64,000 nt of DNA from Notospermus geniculatus (lineage: Eukaryota; Nemertea; Pilidiophora; Heteronemertea; Lineidae). A program made the translations under genes and the position numbers. Location: contig NMRB01000257.1 of the NCBI GenBank assembly GCA_002633025.1, positions 36,408 to 100,407 of the forward strand, given 5' to 3'. The notes under the pieces are model-generated. The model did no database searches. It was not told the DNA's origin and saw only the letters and a list, made by a program, of their open reading frames with translations. Position 1 is the stretch's first letter, and every line of letters begins with the position of its first letter. Shown here piece after piece: positions 10,445 to 20,083 of this stretch.

Positions 10445-11247
10445 GGTGCTATCTCTCACGCAATAGTTTCCCTTATGTCTACATTGACATTTATAATTTA
10501 TTTATACCTCGGTGCAATTTATCATCTTGTCGTACCCCCGCTAGGGGTATACGTCTCGTTGGTGGCTCCATTTACTTCCGCCAACTGTTGTATACCTTGT
10601 CAACCCTCTGGTCGTGGGGGCCTACGTTCCCCCTTGTCGTTTATACATGTATATGTATCATCTGTATGTTCCATTACTGTTAAGGTCTGTCGGAAATTGA
10701 CCCCACCTTGATGGGTCCGTCTCCCCCTTGTATATATTTTATGCCACTCATTATCCAAATACAGACCTTGGCCTTTTCATTCCAACCCCGCCTCCGGCTT
10801 AGTTCTTTCGCTCTTATTATCTAGTCAGGGATCCGATCCCCATCAACCTAGCTCACCCACCCGGAGGCAGGACCGGGCCCCCATCAACCCCAGGCTGGAG
10901 CCATAAATATGCAAAGAGGACATCAATCGGTCCACTGGTTACGATTCTATGTCAGTTTGAATGTCCGAGGGTGTGTGGCACAGGCCATACTCGCAAAACG
11001 GCGAGTACGGTAGCATAAACAAGACTGGCATCATTGGCAACATACCGTATGCAAGTATGTTGAGGTATGTCCTTGTTGAGTAGCAAATGATCCTTGGAGT
11101 TCTGAGTTCTCTTGAAAATAAATCAAGCTGTAAATAAACAGTAAACGAAGAAAATTGTTCAGTCTTTTCTTTGTCTTTACAACACAGCCTTATCCCACTC
11201 ATGTTCCCCTGGCCCTTCTTATTCCCAAACTCATGAACTTGGTCCTG

Positions 11248-11415
11248 CCGGTGTGAAGGGAAAAAATGTCCTAGGAAAAACTGTCCTGGGAACAAAAGAT
11301 CCTATTGTTACATTCTAATCTCTGGCGATTGGTTTCTATACCCATGCCGCTTATTCCGTCATTCAACAATTAGTGGAGACTTTTTACAGGGGGATCCTCT
11401 TTACTGCTACACCGG
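11248..11415. mobile_element. short repeat family copy with CCGGTGT ends
   Basis: The copy begins CCGGTGTGAAGGG and ends CTGCTACACCGG, a short inverted pair. The interior (AAAAACTGTCCTGGGAACA ... TCTCTGGCGATTGGTTT ... ACTTTTTACAGGGGGA) recurs at 31016-31193. It also recurs in part downstream of both secreted-protein genes (about 44860-44930 with 45228-45298, and 55924-56070). This makes it a dispersed non-coding family of about 170 bp. Confidence 0.75.
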
Positions 11416-11601
11416 CCGTCTACGACACCTGGAAGTTGGTTGGTAGGGATTTATTTAGGAAACCTTTAATGGTACCGGTAGCTAGTAAGAGGTCCAGGAG
11501 TGGACTTTTTGGCATAAACAACGATTGTCTGTGTACGACGTGTCAAATAATCACATAGCCATTTGAGTGCAGTAGATAAAGGGTTGGGATCGAAAAGGAA
11601 G

Positions 11602-11800
11602 CAGTGGCGGATCCAAGGGGGGGCGTACCCGGCGCACGCCCCCCCCCCCCCTTCAGCCACCGAGCAGCAAAAATTTTGGAAGGCNGTTTCCGGCACTTTT
11701 ACCCAAAATATTTCGGCGCTTCGCGCCTTTGGGGCTCAGGGAATGGGGGTTGCCCATTCCACGCCCCCCCCCCGTTCGGCAACTCCTGGATCCGCCACTG
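11602..11800. mobile_element. MITE with CAGTGGCGGATCC ends and 5-bp duplication
   Basis: Terminal inverted repeats CAGTGGCGGATCCA and TGGATCCGCCACTG bound 199 bp of C/G-run-rich sequence (one N at 11685). GGAAG occurs immediately on both sides (11597-11601 and 11801-11805), consistent with a 5-bp target-site duplication. Elements with these ends are widespread in metazoan genomes. The long ORFs here are by-products. Confidence 0.85.
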
Positions 11801-11972
11801 GGAAGCCCAGTGTGGAAGAAGAAGATAGATGCCGTTGTAACATATGCTAGTATTTCCCTGTGCCAGTGTTTCTCTTATTGTTTTATGCTTGGTAAACGGT
11901 GGATCGGTGATCGAACAATGCCTGATACCGTACTGTGTATGACCAGTCCGATTGTCAAGTCGCAGCGCACAT

Positions 11973-12121
11973 AAAGCTAGGCGCACATGTGCGGCAAATC
12001 TCGGTGCAGTAGGGGTGTTTGACTGACCCGGCTAAATGACGAGTCGACAGTGTTGGGTCAGTCTACTTTAAAAACACCCCTACCGCATTGAGTTTTGCCG
12101 CAAATGTGCGCCTATAGCTTT
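11973..12121. mobile_element. hairpin MITE, first of two family members
   Basis: The arms AAAGCTAGGCGCACATGTGC and GCAAATGTGCGCCTATAGC flank an inner pair, GGGGTGTTT and AAAACACCCC. A relative with the same core (GACCCGGCT...AGTCAGTC...AAAAACACCCC) lies at 61728-61867. Confidence 0.8.
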
Positions 12122-14640
12122 ATTCCGTCAAGCGGGGTTCGTTGGCGCACGGATCCGGTCCGTTTTCACTCCGTATGGCCCTAGTTTGCCGGATACGACA
12201 ATGCAAAGGTCCATTTGGTCTATTTTTACAGACCTGAGTCGGACAAAGTCCCTGTGCCTATGAACCTCCCTTCAGCCACATAGAATGGGGAATTTAAAAA
12301 AAAATATGTTGGCCTAGTCCCGAGCTGTCTGGTGGCATGGGCGCAGGCCCTTCCGTTACTATTACGTGAAGAAACATGGCAGATGGGAAAACTACAAATG
12401 TTACACCAGCGCTAAAGTGCATTTAGTTCCTTTTAGGGCGTCCGGTCTGTACATCACTGCATGAGGTACATAATATGACGCCTCACTATGCTGGACATGA
12501 AAAATTTTCGAACAAAATTTGTGGAAATGTTCATACTAGAGCATAATAAAACCAACCTCTGCGCATGTCCAGCTTGACTGCGTCCGGTCGTCAACACTCC
12601 CTGCCTAAACCGGTGGCAAAAACTTGTAACGCGAATATTCAGTTAAAAATATACAGTTTATTCTTCTACAATAAATAATTTATACATGTATTTACAAAAT
12701 GATACAATAGACTATGTACATATTAAAAAATAGTAATTTATCAATTGACTAAACAAGCGATTAAGTTCACAAAGCCTGTAACATTTGACATTACTTTCAA
12801 GCGTTTAACCACAAAGCGTTTGATACTTATGCAAAAGACGCTCAATGTGTTTTTGAAGAATACATGTACACGTAAAAGTGATTTTTTGCTGTGAAAAAAA
12901 AATGTTTTATTTCAAAACGCCCAGATTTACAATTACCAATGTTGGTTCATCAATTAAACCAGTTGTGTATTTTTAGCAACAATTTGCACACTTTTCATTT
13001 CATAGCCGTGTATGATATACAGCAGGGCACGTCCTTTATAGCACATTCACAATTACATGTAATTACATCTAATTTCTGTTCATAAAACAAGACGACGAGA
13101 AAGGCGCCTCTTCGACTTCTTCCTGTCACTCAACTTGGACTTTGAACGGTAAAATTTCAGGTCCTTTGAATGGTCAGATATTTTTGCAGCCATTTTACAT
13201 ATTAAGTACAGCGTTTTCCACCACAAGATTTTTTCTTGATTCATTGTAAGCAAAGCTGAGATTTGATTTCTTTATCAATTTGTCTCTATAAACCTGTGAT
13301 TCATCCATATCATCTGTCTTACAGAGAGCACAAAATATGACGTAAAATGATAATATAAGCTGTACTTCCACCTATTATAAAACCCGTGTTTTTTTCGAGA
13401 AAAAACACGGGGATTTTGATAGGTGGAAGTACAGCTTTAGGTAAAGTCAACTCCAAATTTTGCAAAGTTCCGACCCGTGGTTGGAGTAAATTTGGAGATG
13501 TCTTTTCCTTCATTATCATGTCATCGGTCTCATATTATTTGCAATTGCTAGTGCCAATTGGGATATGTTACAACTTCTAGTTGTTTGTCATTTCAACATT
13601 TTGTGATACTCAGGGCTGAATTCTGTCGTTCGTGTTCATTCTGAAAATGACTCCAGGGTCAAGTATTTTTGTAGTCAGTGTACATAAGTGCAGTATTGTC
13701 CATCACAAGACTTTTTCTTGGTTGGTTTTAAGCTGAGATTTGATACCTGTATCAGTTTCTGTCTTTGTGAAAACAAATTTCTCACCTAGTCATTTGAAGT
13801 AGAATGAAAGGTACATCTTGCAAACTGTTGCCAGGCAACACATTTTGCAAATATCAAATTATTATGTAATAAGTGGTAATAAATGGCTCTGTAATTGCTA
13901 AAATCATCAGAAGGACATGGAATTGTATCTTAGTGGTGAGTAAAGGAATTTGAAAGCAATCCTTATCTGTTTTTCAGTTTTTTTTCCAAACTGGATGTTC
14001 CGATCGATTTTCCAGGAATTTGACAAAGTGCAATTTTCATGTAAAAATCTCAAAATTTGGGGGATGCAACATGAAATTTTCATCACTGGAATACTCTATA
14101 CATCCCCTGACAACATTTTCCAGTGATTTTGGCCAGCCAAGCACATCCATTTTTACTACAAATGTGAATACTTCATAAATCGCAAGGTGTACCCAAACTT
14201 TCAGCTGGCACTGTATACTATAATGGACGGTAGCCATGTTGGATTTTGTTATCAACCTGAGTTGACCTGAATATCTGCTATACCTGCTATGTAATGACTG
14301 TACACAGTTACGGTGGACCGGACTCTCTGCCTTATCTCATCCTTAGTTGGGCTTGAAGCCTACGAAGAGCGGCCTATGTGTAAAGTACAACTGGATGAAC
14401 GAGTTTTCGTTACGGAATTTTTGTTTTAAAAGGAGTGGTGATGGTGAATTAAGCCAAAATCGGCAGTGTCGTAACCCGTGCTGCCATCTACAACATTTGT
14501 TCACTGCAAAAGCTATTTCATTATTCCAACGTGATTTTCGATTATGACGTCATCAGGAACCAAAACGCAGGTTTGTTATTAGTTTCGTCGATTTTCGCTA
14601 TTTCCTCTGAATATTCAGAAATGATAATTCATTCGTCATC
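12122..14640. other. no gene recognised; AT-rich
   Basis: AT-rich sequence with short ORFs only. A hairpin at 13356-13439 is listed separately. There are isolated CRE-like TGACGTCA sites near 14545 and 14715. I see no coding similarity or credible splice chain. Confidence 0.5.
13356..13439. mobile_element. 84-bp foldback element
   Basis: TAAGCTGTACTTCCACCTAT pairs with ATAGGTGGAAGTACAGCTT, and the loop contains a second inner hairpin (CCCGTGTTTTTTTCGAG / AAAAAACACGGG). One arm of the same sequence (ATAGGTGGAAGTACAGCTTA) occurs alone near 54161-54180, which suggests these are transposon ends. Confidence 0.8.
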
Positions 14641-14848
14641 ACATGAGTTCAATAAACTGCTGGAGTTCAAAAAACGAACCTGATTTTCATGATTTTTGGC
14701 CGTTCTCATGGCCACTGACGTCATCATCACAACCCACGAGCAGGCCTGCAGCTACGATTTGTAAGATTTGCCAAAAGGCATTAACGAAACGTGTGCGACG
14801 TCAGTCAGTGGAGCCGGAGTTCATTTTAGGCCACTTTATTATCGAATA

Positions 14849-15294
14849 TTTCCTGTTCCTTGGTAAGAATGATTCAAATGCATAAGTAAATTATTCCTCG
14901 CCGTGGTATTATTTCCATGGGTGTGTTGACCGGTAATTTACGGTACAGTCCTATGATGATGCGTTGGACAGAAATTTTGTCCGAAAATAGGTCCTTCTAA
15001 CAATGAAACATGTCATCCGACAATCGATCGCGACCATGTGCGTTTGCATCGCCACTTCGGTGTTTTATTATTTCCTGTTCCTTGGTAAGAATTATTCAAA
15101 TGCATAAGAAAATTATTCCTGGCCGTGGTAGTGGTTTTCATGTATACGGTCGTCCTCTATATTAGGGCCTGTACTGTATAGTGTAGTGTAGGTTGGATGG
15201 ACACAAACTTTGTCCGAGAATAGGTTCTTCGAACAAAGAATCAGCATGTTATCCGACAATTGATCGTGACCATGTGCATCGCCATGTTGATGTT
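14849..15294 (+). repeat. diverged tandem duplication of about 220 bp
   Basis: 14849-15062 and 15066-15294 align along their length at roughly 80% by eye. Shared landmarks are TTTCCTGTTCCTTGGTAAGAA, ATTCAAATGCATAAG, TTTGTCCGA and CCGACAATCGATC/TTGATC. Each copy carries a CTTG|GTAAGAA splice-donor-like site at its start. It may be the duplicated upstream exon/intron border of the Helitron transcription unit that follows; that is inference. Confidence 0.65.
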
Positions 15295-15411
15295 AACATG
15301 TGTGCATAGGCCTACAGTGTAATATTGTTAGCCTACTGCACATTTATGATCACGACTTGCACATCACTTTATGCTGTGTCCAAGCTAAGTTTTTCCTTTC
15401 TTATTTTTCAG

Positions 15412-16036
15412 TATTCCTATTATCCTTTCCCTTACTACCGGACAACGAACCTATTTACATGTATTTGTCGTCATAGCTTCAATTTGTCTTCCCACAAGAG
15501 TAGCCTACTACATACATTTCCATTTCTCTGAAGGTAATACTTCTCATTTTATTTTATTAAATGCTTCAAAGTTTTAAAGTCGCGCAGTATCCACCGCTGC
15601 TCACTCCCAGTTTGGCCGAAATCATAGTGCAACTTCATCTACAGGCGTGCATAATGCATAATTTATAGCATTCTCCTGCATCGAGGTTGGGGGAATTCCC
15701 AATACTCCCGCGCAGCCAGCCGTTATGTTATACAGTCATAATTGCATTTTTAGCATCAAGAACCCAAATTTTATAACTATTTCTATTCATTTTTTTTCAG
15801 GACTGGCGTGACTGATGCTCCCTTCGTTGCCTATTCACTGCACTGCAATTGAAACTTCAGCTAAGGTATGTTGATGCACCATTCTTTTTACCGTCCATTA
15901 TAGTATAGATAACACTGCAGCTTAAACCACAGTTTATGATTGAAAATATCAAAAGTTCCAACATGATTTTCCAACACTTCATGCTTCCAAGCAATCTGTA
16001 AGTACGTTCGACTTATATTTTTCCCACTCTTTTCAG
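15412..16036 (+). promoter_or_regulatory. putative spliced 5' leader of the Helitron accessory gene
   Basis: Three good splice-site pairs lie upstream of the ATG at 16045: acceptor TTTTTCAG before 15412 with donor AAG|GTAATA after 15533; acceptor TTTTTTTCAG before 15801 with donor AAG|GTATGT after 15865; and acceptor CTTTTCAG before 16037. These suggest two short non-coding exons spliced to the coding exon. No promoter element can be named with confidence. Confidence 0.4.
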
Positions 16037-16044
16037 ATTCCATC

Positions 16045-16887
16045 ATGGCTTTCACGATGCCTCCACATAATGTCGTCATGTCTGTCATTTCGTCACTGTC
16101 AAATATGATGAATCACCTGCCAAGAGAACTGGCCTATCTGCAGGTAACTATTTCAGAAGAACAAGAAAGACATCGCATCAATGCTACTTTCCGTGATGTG
16201 CGACATAATGTCGAAAGGAATCTTCAGGTTCTTGAAGAAAAAGTGCAAAAGTTGCTCACTCATGCGGGGAACTTCAGTAAGGATCCAATTACTTCTGCAC
16301 TTTCTGCACTTCAAGAATTGAAGGACTATGTGACGAAAGAACTCTCCCTGGCGCAGGTTTACCTTCAAGAAGGAAACACCCATAGCTCAATGAACCTTTT
16401 AGTCATGCTCCGCCATAACATACACGGGCGGATTACACGGCTCCTTTCAACTCTACAAACTGTTAAGAAGACCCTCAGCCATTGGCACAGAGAAAACAAA
16501 ACTGGCAAAAGACACAACAACATCTCACTTAACACCACAAGGCCACTTGCGACTTCCACACAGCCCATGCCATCGACATCTTTTGCTACGTCCACCCCAG
16601 AAGAACCAAAACCATCCACATCACGACAGATCTTCTTTGATGATGACGACGACTTGCCGGATTCCACCCTATCGGATATAAGTTTTGTAAACTACAGCCA
16701 GCAGGAGCCTGTAGAACCGTGCAACTCACCAGCAGCAAATCGCGACAATGGACAAGATACAACACAGCAGTCCTCGCCTCAAGACAAACCTGTTGATGGC
16801 AACAACAACGAAGACAAAGTTGTAACGGAGGAGGAGGCCCTGCATCTACTCGAAAATGATGATGCACAAAATACACCTTCTCAATGA
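16045..16887 (+). CDS. Helitron-associated coiled-coil protein, unknown function
   Basis: 280-codon uninterrupted ORF directly after a strong splice acceptor, with ATG eight bases into the exon. Residues about 30-155 are strongly helical with heptad-like spacing (RHNVERNLQVLEEKVQKLL, then ALSALQELKDYVTKELSL), suggesting a coiled coil. The centre is Ser/Thr/Pro-rich. The last third is acidic (FFDDDDDLP and an E/D-rich end). It contains no catalytic motif I know. It lies 500 bp upstream of the Rep gene on the same strand and has a similar base composition, so I take it as an accessory gene of the same Helitron. A captured host exon is the alternative. Confidence 0.55.
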   Translation: MAFTMPPHNVVMSVISSLSNMMNHLPRELAYLQVTISEEQERHRINATFRDVRHNVERNLQVLEEKVQKLLTHAGNFSKDPITSALSALQELKDYVTKELSLAQVYLQEGNTHSSMNLLVMLRHNIHGRITRLLSTLQTVKKTLSHWHRENKTGKRHNNISLNTTRPLATSTQPMPSTSFATSTPEEPKPSTSRQIFFDDDDDLPDSTLSDISFVNYSQQEPVEPCNSPAANRDNGQDTTQQSSPQDKPVDGNNNEDKVVTEEEALHLLENDDAQNTPSQ

Positions 16888-17389
16888 ATTGAATGTGAAC
16901 CCACGGGCTGTGTGCATCAAACATTTTAAAGGTCAAATGCCCCTTAACTACCCCACAACTATTTGTCCACATCCATATTACATGTACATCATGTTTACTC
17001 CTTTCAGACCACTTTTGCAGGCCATATTCGTTGCATTTTCTGAGGTTATGACCAAATAACTCCTTGCAATGATTGTATTCCTATTTTCTCAGACCCCACT
17101 GACTACCAGCAACTTTGATGACATCACAAACATTGGTCGACTTCCCACGTCCTTACGCTCCTTCTACAGACCAATAACTATTCTCAAATGCACCGCTCTC
17201 CTACTTACTCTATTGACCTGACTTGCAACAGATATTCACTTTTTAAACTTCCTCTTTCCTTCTTTCAGTGATGCAACATACCAGTTTGACCAATTCTAGC
17301 AACCAAAACGATAACTCATCAAATTCCATATCATGTATCATGATAGGAAGGTGCGTTTATGAAGATTTTGCGCACAGAGCAGCAGCAAC

Positions 17390-20044
17390 ATGCCGAAACG
17401 TCGTAGATCGCAATCCTTATCACGTGACACTCCCAGAGCAAAGCGCCATCGGGATCGGAAAGTTCAGGCACAACAGCAGCAACAAACCGTGCAATTGAAT
17501 GACAACAGCAACATACCACTTCCAACAACAAGTGATAACAACTTGCCTACCACACAGCAGTCAACGCCCCAACCTCCACTGCACTGCCAACAGGATCCCC
17601 TTCAGGACAACCACAACCTAGGTAACCTGTGTGATAACCAATCACAACAACCACAGAGACAAGGTAACCAAAGACTGACATTTAAAGCAGCAGCAGCTGT
17701 TGATACCACAACATTTGATGAGAAGGAAATGCCACATGCACTGTTGCCACACAGCTGTGGGTCATTTTTTAATAACCCTTGCCCATTCTGTAATGCCTAT
17801 CTGTGGCCTCACGAACGCAGGTCACTCTGTTGTCAACATGGTAAAATTCAAATGGAGTGTGCGCCACCACCACCTGACCAAATCCAACACTATTACCTTC
17901 ACTCTGAACCTTTCTTAACAAACATCAGAGCGTACAACAATGCACTTAGCCTAGCATCAGTAGGTTGCAATGAAATCAGACCCCCAGGCTTTAATCCCAC
18001 CATCAAAATCCAAGGGAAGATGTACCACAGAATAGGTTCCTTATTACCAACTCAGTCTCATCCTCCAAAATATGCTCAATTATATTTCTACGACACAGAC
18101 AATGAAGTGAACAATCGTTTACAATATGTTCAAAATTTAGATGCAGGTATAGTCAGGACACTCCAGTCAGCTCTTCATCAAGTTAATTCCTACATCCAAT
18201 CTTTCAAGGCAGCTATCGAAATTACGACTACAGATTCAGACATTCAAATTGTTCTTCATGCAGACAGAAAACACAAACCACCTGCAGAACACAACCGTCG
18301 ATACAACTTGCCAACCCACTCTGAAGTTGCAGCCCTAATTCCAGGCGACACAAGCAGGAATCTAGACATCATCATTCACACTAGAAGTGGTGCTCTGCAG
18401 CGTATCAATGGTGTTCACAGATCATATGATCCACTACACTATGTGCTTCTCTTTCCATATGGCACTGATGGATGGCAGCTTAATATCAAGAAACAAGATG
18501 GTAAGACCTTAACTGCCCTAGATTACTACGGCTATCAACTCCAGGTGCGAAAGGAAAATTTCAACATCATAACACGAGGACGTCGCCTAATGCAACAGTA
18601 TGCTGTAGACCAGTGGGCCAAAATTGAACAGTCCAGACTGCAGTGGGTCACCAACAACCAAAGGTCGATACGCGCAGAGAAGTATCAAGGTTTGTATGAT
18701 GCTCTCAATCAAGGAGACACTGTCAACCCTGGTAGGAAAGTTATCTTACCACCCACTATATATGGAACACCCCGCTTCTATTCAGAGGCATTCCAAAATG
18801 CCATGGCCATCGTCAGAATACTTGGAAAACCAGATTACTTTATAACATTTACAACCAATCCAAAGTGGCCAGAAATACAAGAGGCGCTGCACCCAGGGGA
18901 AAAAGCACAGGACAGGCCAGATCTCACAGCAAGGATCTTCAAATTGAAGTTTGATTCTCTGATGGACGACATTGTCAAGAAACAGATTTTTGGCAAAACC
19001 ATCGCACACACCGCAACAATAGAGTGGCAAAAGAGGGGACTAACTCATGCTCACATTCTCCTCATCATGGCTGCAGATGCTAAACCGAGAACCCCTGAGA
19101 TAATCAACACTGTTGTCTCGGCTGAATTGCCTGACAAGACCAAAAACCCACACCTGTACAAAGTCATAACCTCCAACAACATTCATGGCCCGTGTGGACC
19201 CGTCAACCCAAATAGCCCTTGCATGGATGGTACTGGTGCAAACAAGAAGTGTACCAAGAACTTTCCCAAGCAATTTACAGCAACAACAGTTGTCACGGAA
19301 GACAACTATCCAGTATATAGACGACGTTCCCCGCAACAAGGAGGCAGCACCCACAACATGGCCGTGCGAGGCAATGACTTCCAAGTAGATAACACCTGGA
19401 TTGTACCTTACAATCCACTGTTATCAACCCGCTACTCTGCACACATTAATGTTGAGGTAGTGCACTCTGTTCAAGCTGTGAAATATTTATACAAATACAT
19501 AACCAAAGGTCAAGACAGAATAATCTTTTCCCTTGCTGAAGACGGCACTCCCATAACCATATACGACGAAGTTGACAACTATATAAATGCACGCTATATC
19601 TCAGCCAGCGAAGCATTCTGGAGAATCTACAATTTCCCAATCCACCACAAGCATCCACCAGTTGAAAAACTGCCTTGCCATCTACCAAATGAACAGACAG
19701 TTATCTTTGAACCAGGAAATGCTGCTGCAGCTGTTGAAAATGGACCACCAGCAACAAAGCTAACAGCATTCTTTGAAACAAACACTCATGACACAGACGC
19801 ACGTACAATACTTTACACAAACTTTCCTCGCTACTTCACTTGGAATGCTTCTCAGAAGAAATGGCAGCGTCGTAAAAGAGGTTCCAGATTGTCCACTTCA
19901 CATTATTTTGAAGCCGAGAACCTTGCAAGGATACCAACAATCTCACTCAGCCCACACCAGTCAGAGTTGTATCACCTCCGCACCCTTCTCCATCATCAGC
20001 CTGGTGCTCGAAGCTATGAAGAACTGCGTACTGTTGAAGGGTAA
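17390..20044 (+). CDS. Helitron Rep endonuclease part (ends at an in-frame TAA)
   Basis: 884 codons. The N-terminus is basic with a KRRR cluster (possible nuclear signal), then Q-rich. A Cys cluster, CPFC...CC..HGK (about residues 132-155), is the N-terminal zinc finger typical of Helitron proteins. The Helitron-like N domain follows, then the Rep motifs: FITFTTNPKWPEI near 483, the HUH motif in GLTHAHILL near 551, and the tyrosine motif KYLYKYITKG near 698. These residues nick and covalently hold the DNA end in rolling-circle transposition. The frame stops at TAA 20042-20044 just after ELRTVEG. The next codons stay in the same frame and lead into the helicase, so a single nonsense change has split one polypeptide of about 1,490 residues. 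Confidence 0.92.
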   Translation: MPKRRRSQSLSRDTPRAKRHRDRKVQAQQQQQTVQLNDNSNIPLPTTSDNNLPTTQQSTPQPPLHCQQDPLQDNHNLGNLCDNQSQQPQRQGNQRLTFKAAAAVDTTTFDEKEMPHALLPHSCGSFFNNPCPFCNAYLWPHERRSLCCQHGKIQMECAPPPPDQIQHYYLHSEPFLTNIRAYNNALSLASVGCNEIRPPGFNPTIKIQGKMYHRIGSLLPTQSHPPKYAQLYFYDTDNEVNNRLQYVQNLDAGIVRTLQSALHQVNSYIQSFKAAIEITTTDSDIQIVLHADRKHKPPAEHNRRYNLPTHSEVAALIPGDTSRNLDIIIHTRSGALQRINGVHRSYDPLHYVLLFPYGTDGWQLNIKKQDGKTLTALDYYGYQLQVRKENFNIITRGRRLMQQYAVDQWAKIEQSRLQWVTNNQRSIRAEKYQGLYDALNQGDTVNPGRKVILPPTIYGTPRFYSEAFQNAMAIVRILGKPDYFITFTTNPKWPEIQEALHPGEKAQDRPDLTARIFKLKFDSLMDDIVKKQIFGKTIAHTATIEWQKRGLTHAHILLIMAADAKPRTPEIINTVVSAELPDKTKNPHLYKVITSNNIHGPCGPVNPNSPCMDGTGANKKCTKNFPKQFTATTVVTEDNYPVYRRRSPQQGGSTHNMAVRGNDFQVDNTWIVPYNPLLSTRYSAHINVEVVHSVQAVKYLYKYITKGQDRIIFSLAEDGTPITIYDEVDNYINARYISASEAFWRIYNFPIHHKHPPVEKLPCHLPNEQTVIFEPGNAAAAVENGPPATKLTAFFETNTHDTDARTILYTNFPRYFTWNASQKKWQRRKRGSRLSTSHYFEAENLARIPTISLSPHQSELYHLRTLLHHQPGARSYEELRTVEG

Positions 20045-20083
20045 CTTTGCCCAACTTTTCAGGAAGCCTGCCTACGCTTAGGA

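Larger units (their letters stand above)
9522..10907. repeat. 167-bp direct repeats 1,219 bp apart
   Basis: 9522-9688 and 10741-10907 are essentially identical (ATGCCACTCATTATCC ... GGCTGGAGCCATAAA). The spacing would suit either LTRs of a small non-autonomous retroelement or one and a bit units of a 1.2 kb tandem repeat. The interval has no gag or pol coding and is itself interrupted by two hairpin elements. The first copy starts directly after the single N at 9521, so an assembly artefact is possible. No TG...CA ends or primer-binding site were identified. Confidence 0.7.

Noticed and set aside
10295-10711. 138-codon plus-strand ORF
   Set aside because: Its first third lies in a MITE with GCAACTT repeats and the remainder has no domain-like features.
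9522-10907. Calling a true LTR retrotransposon
   Set aside because: No gag-pol, no TG...CA ends, no primer-binding site, and a contig join at the first repeat.
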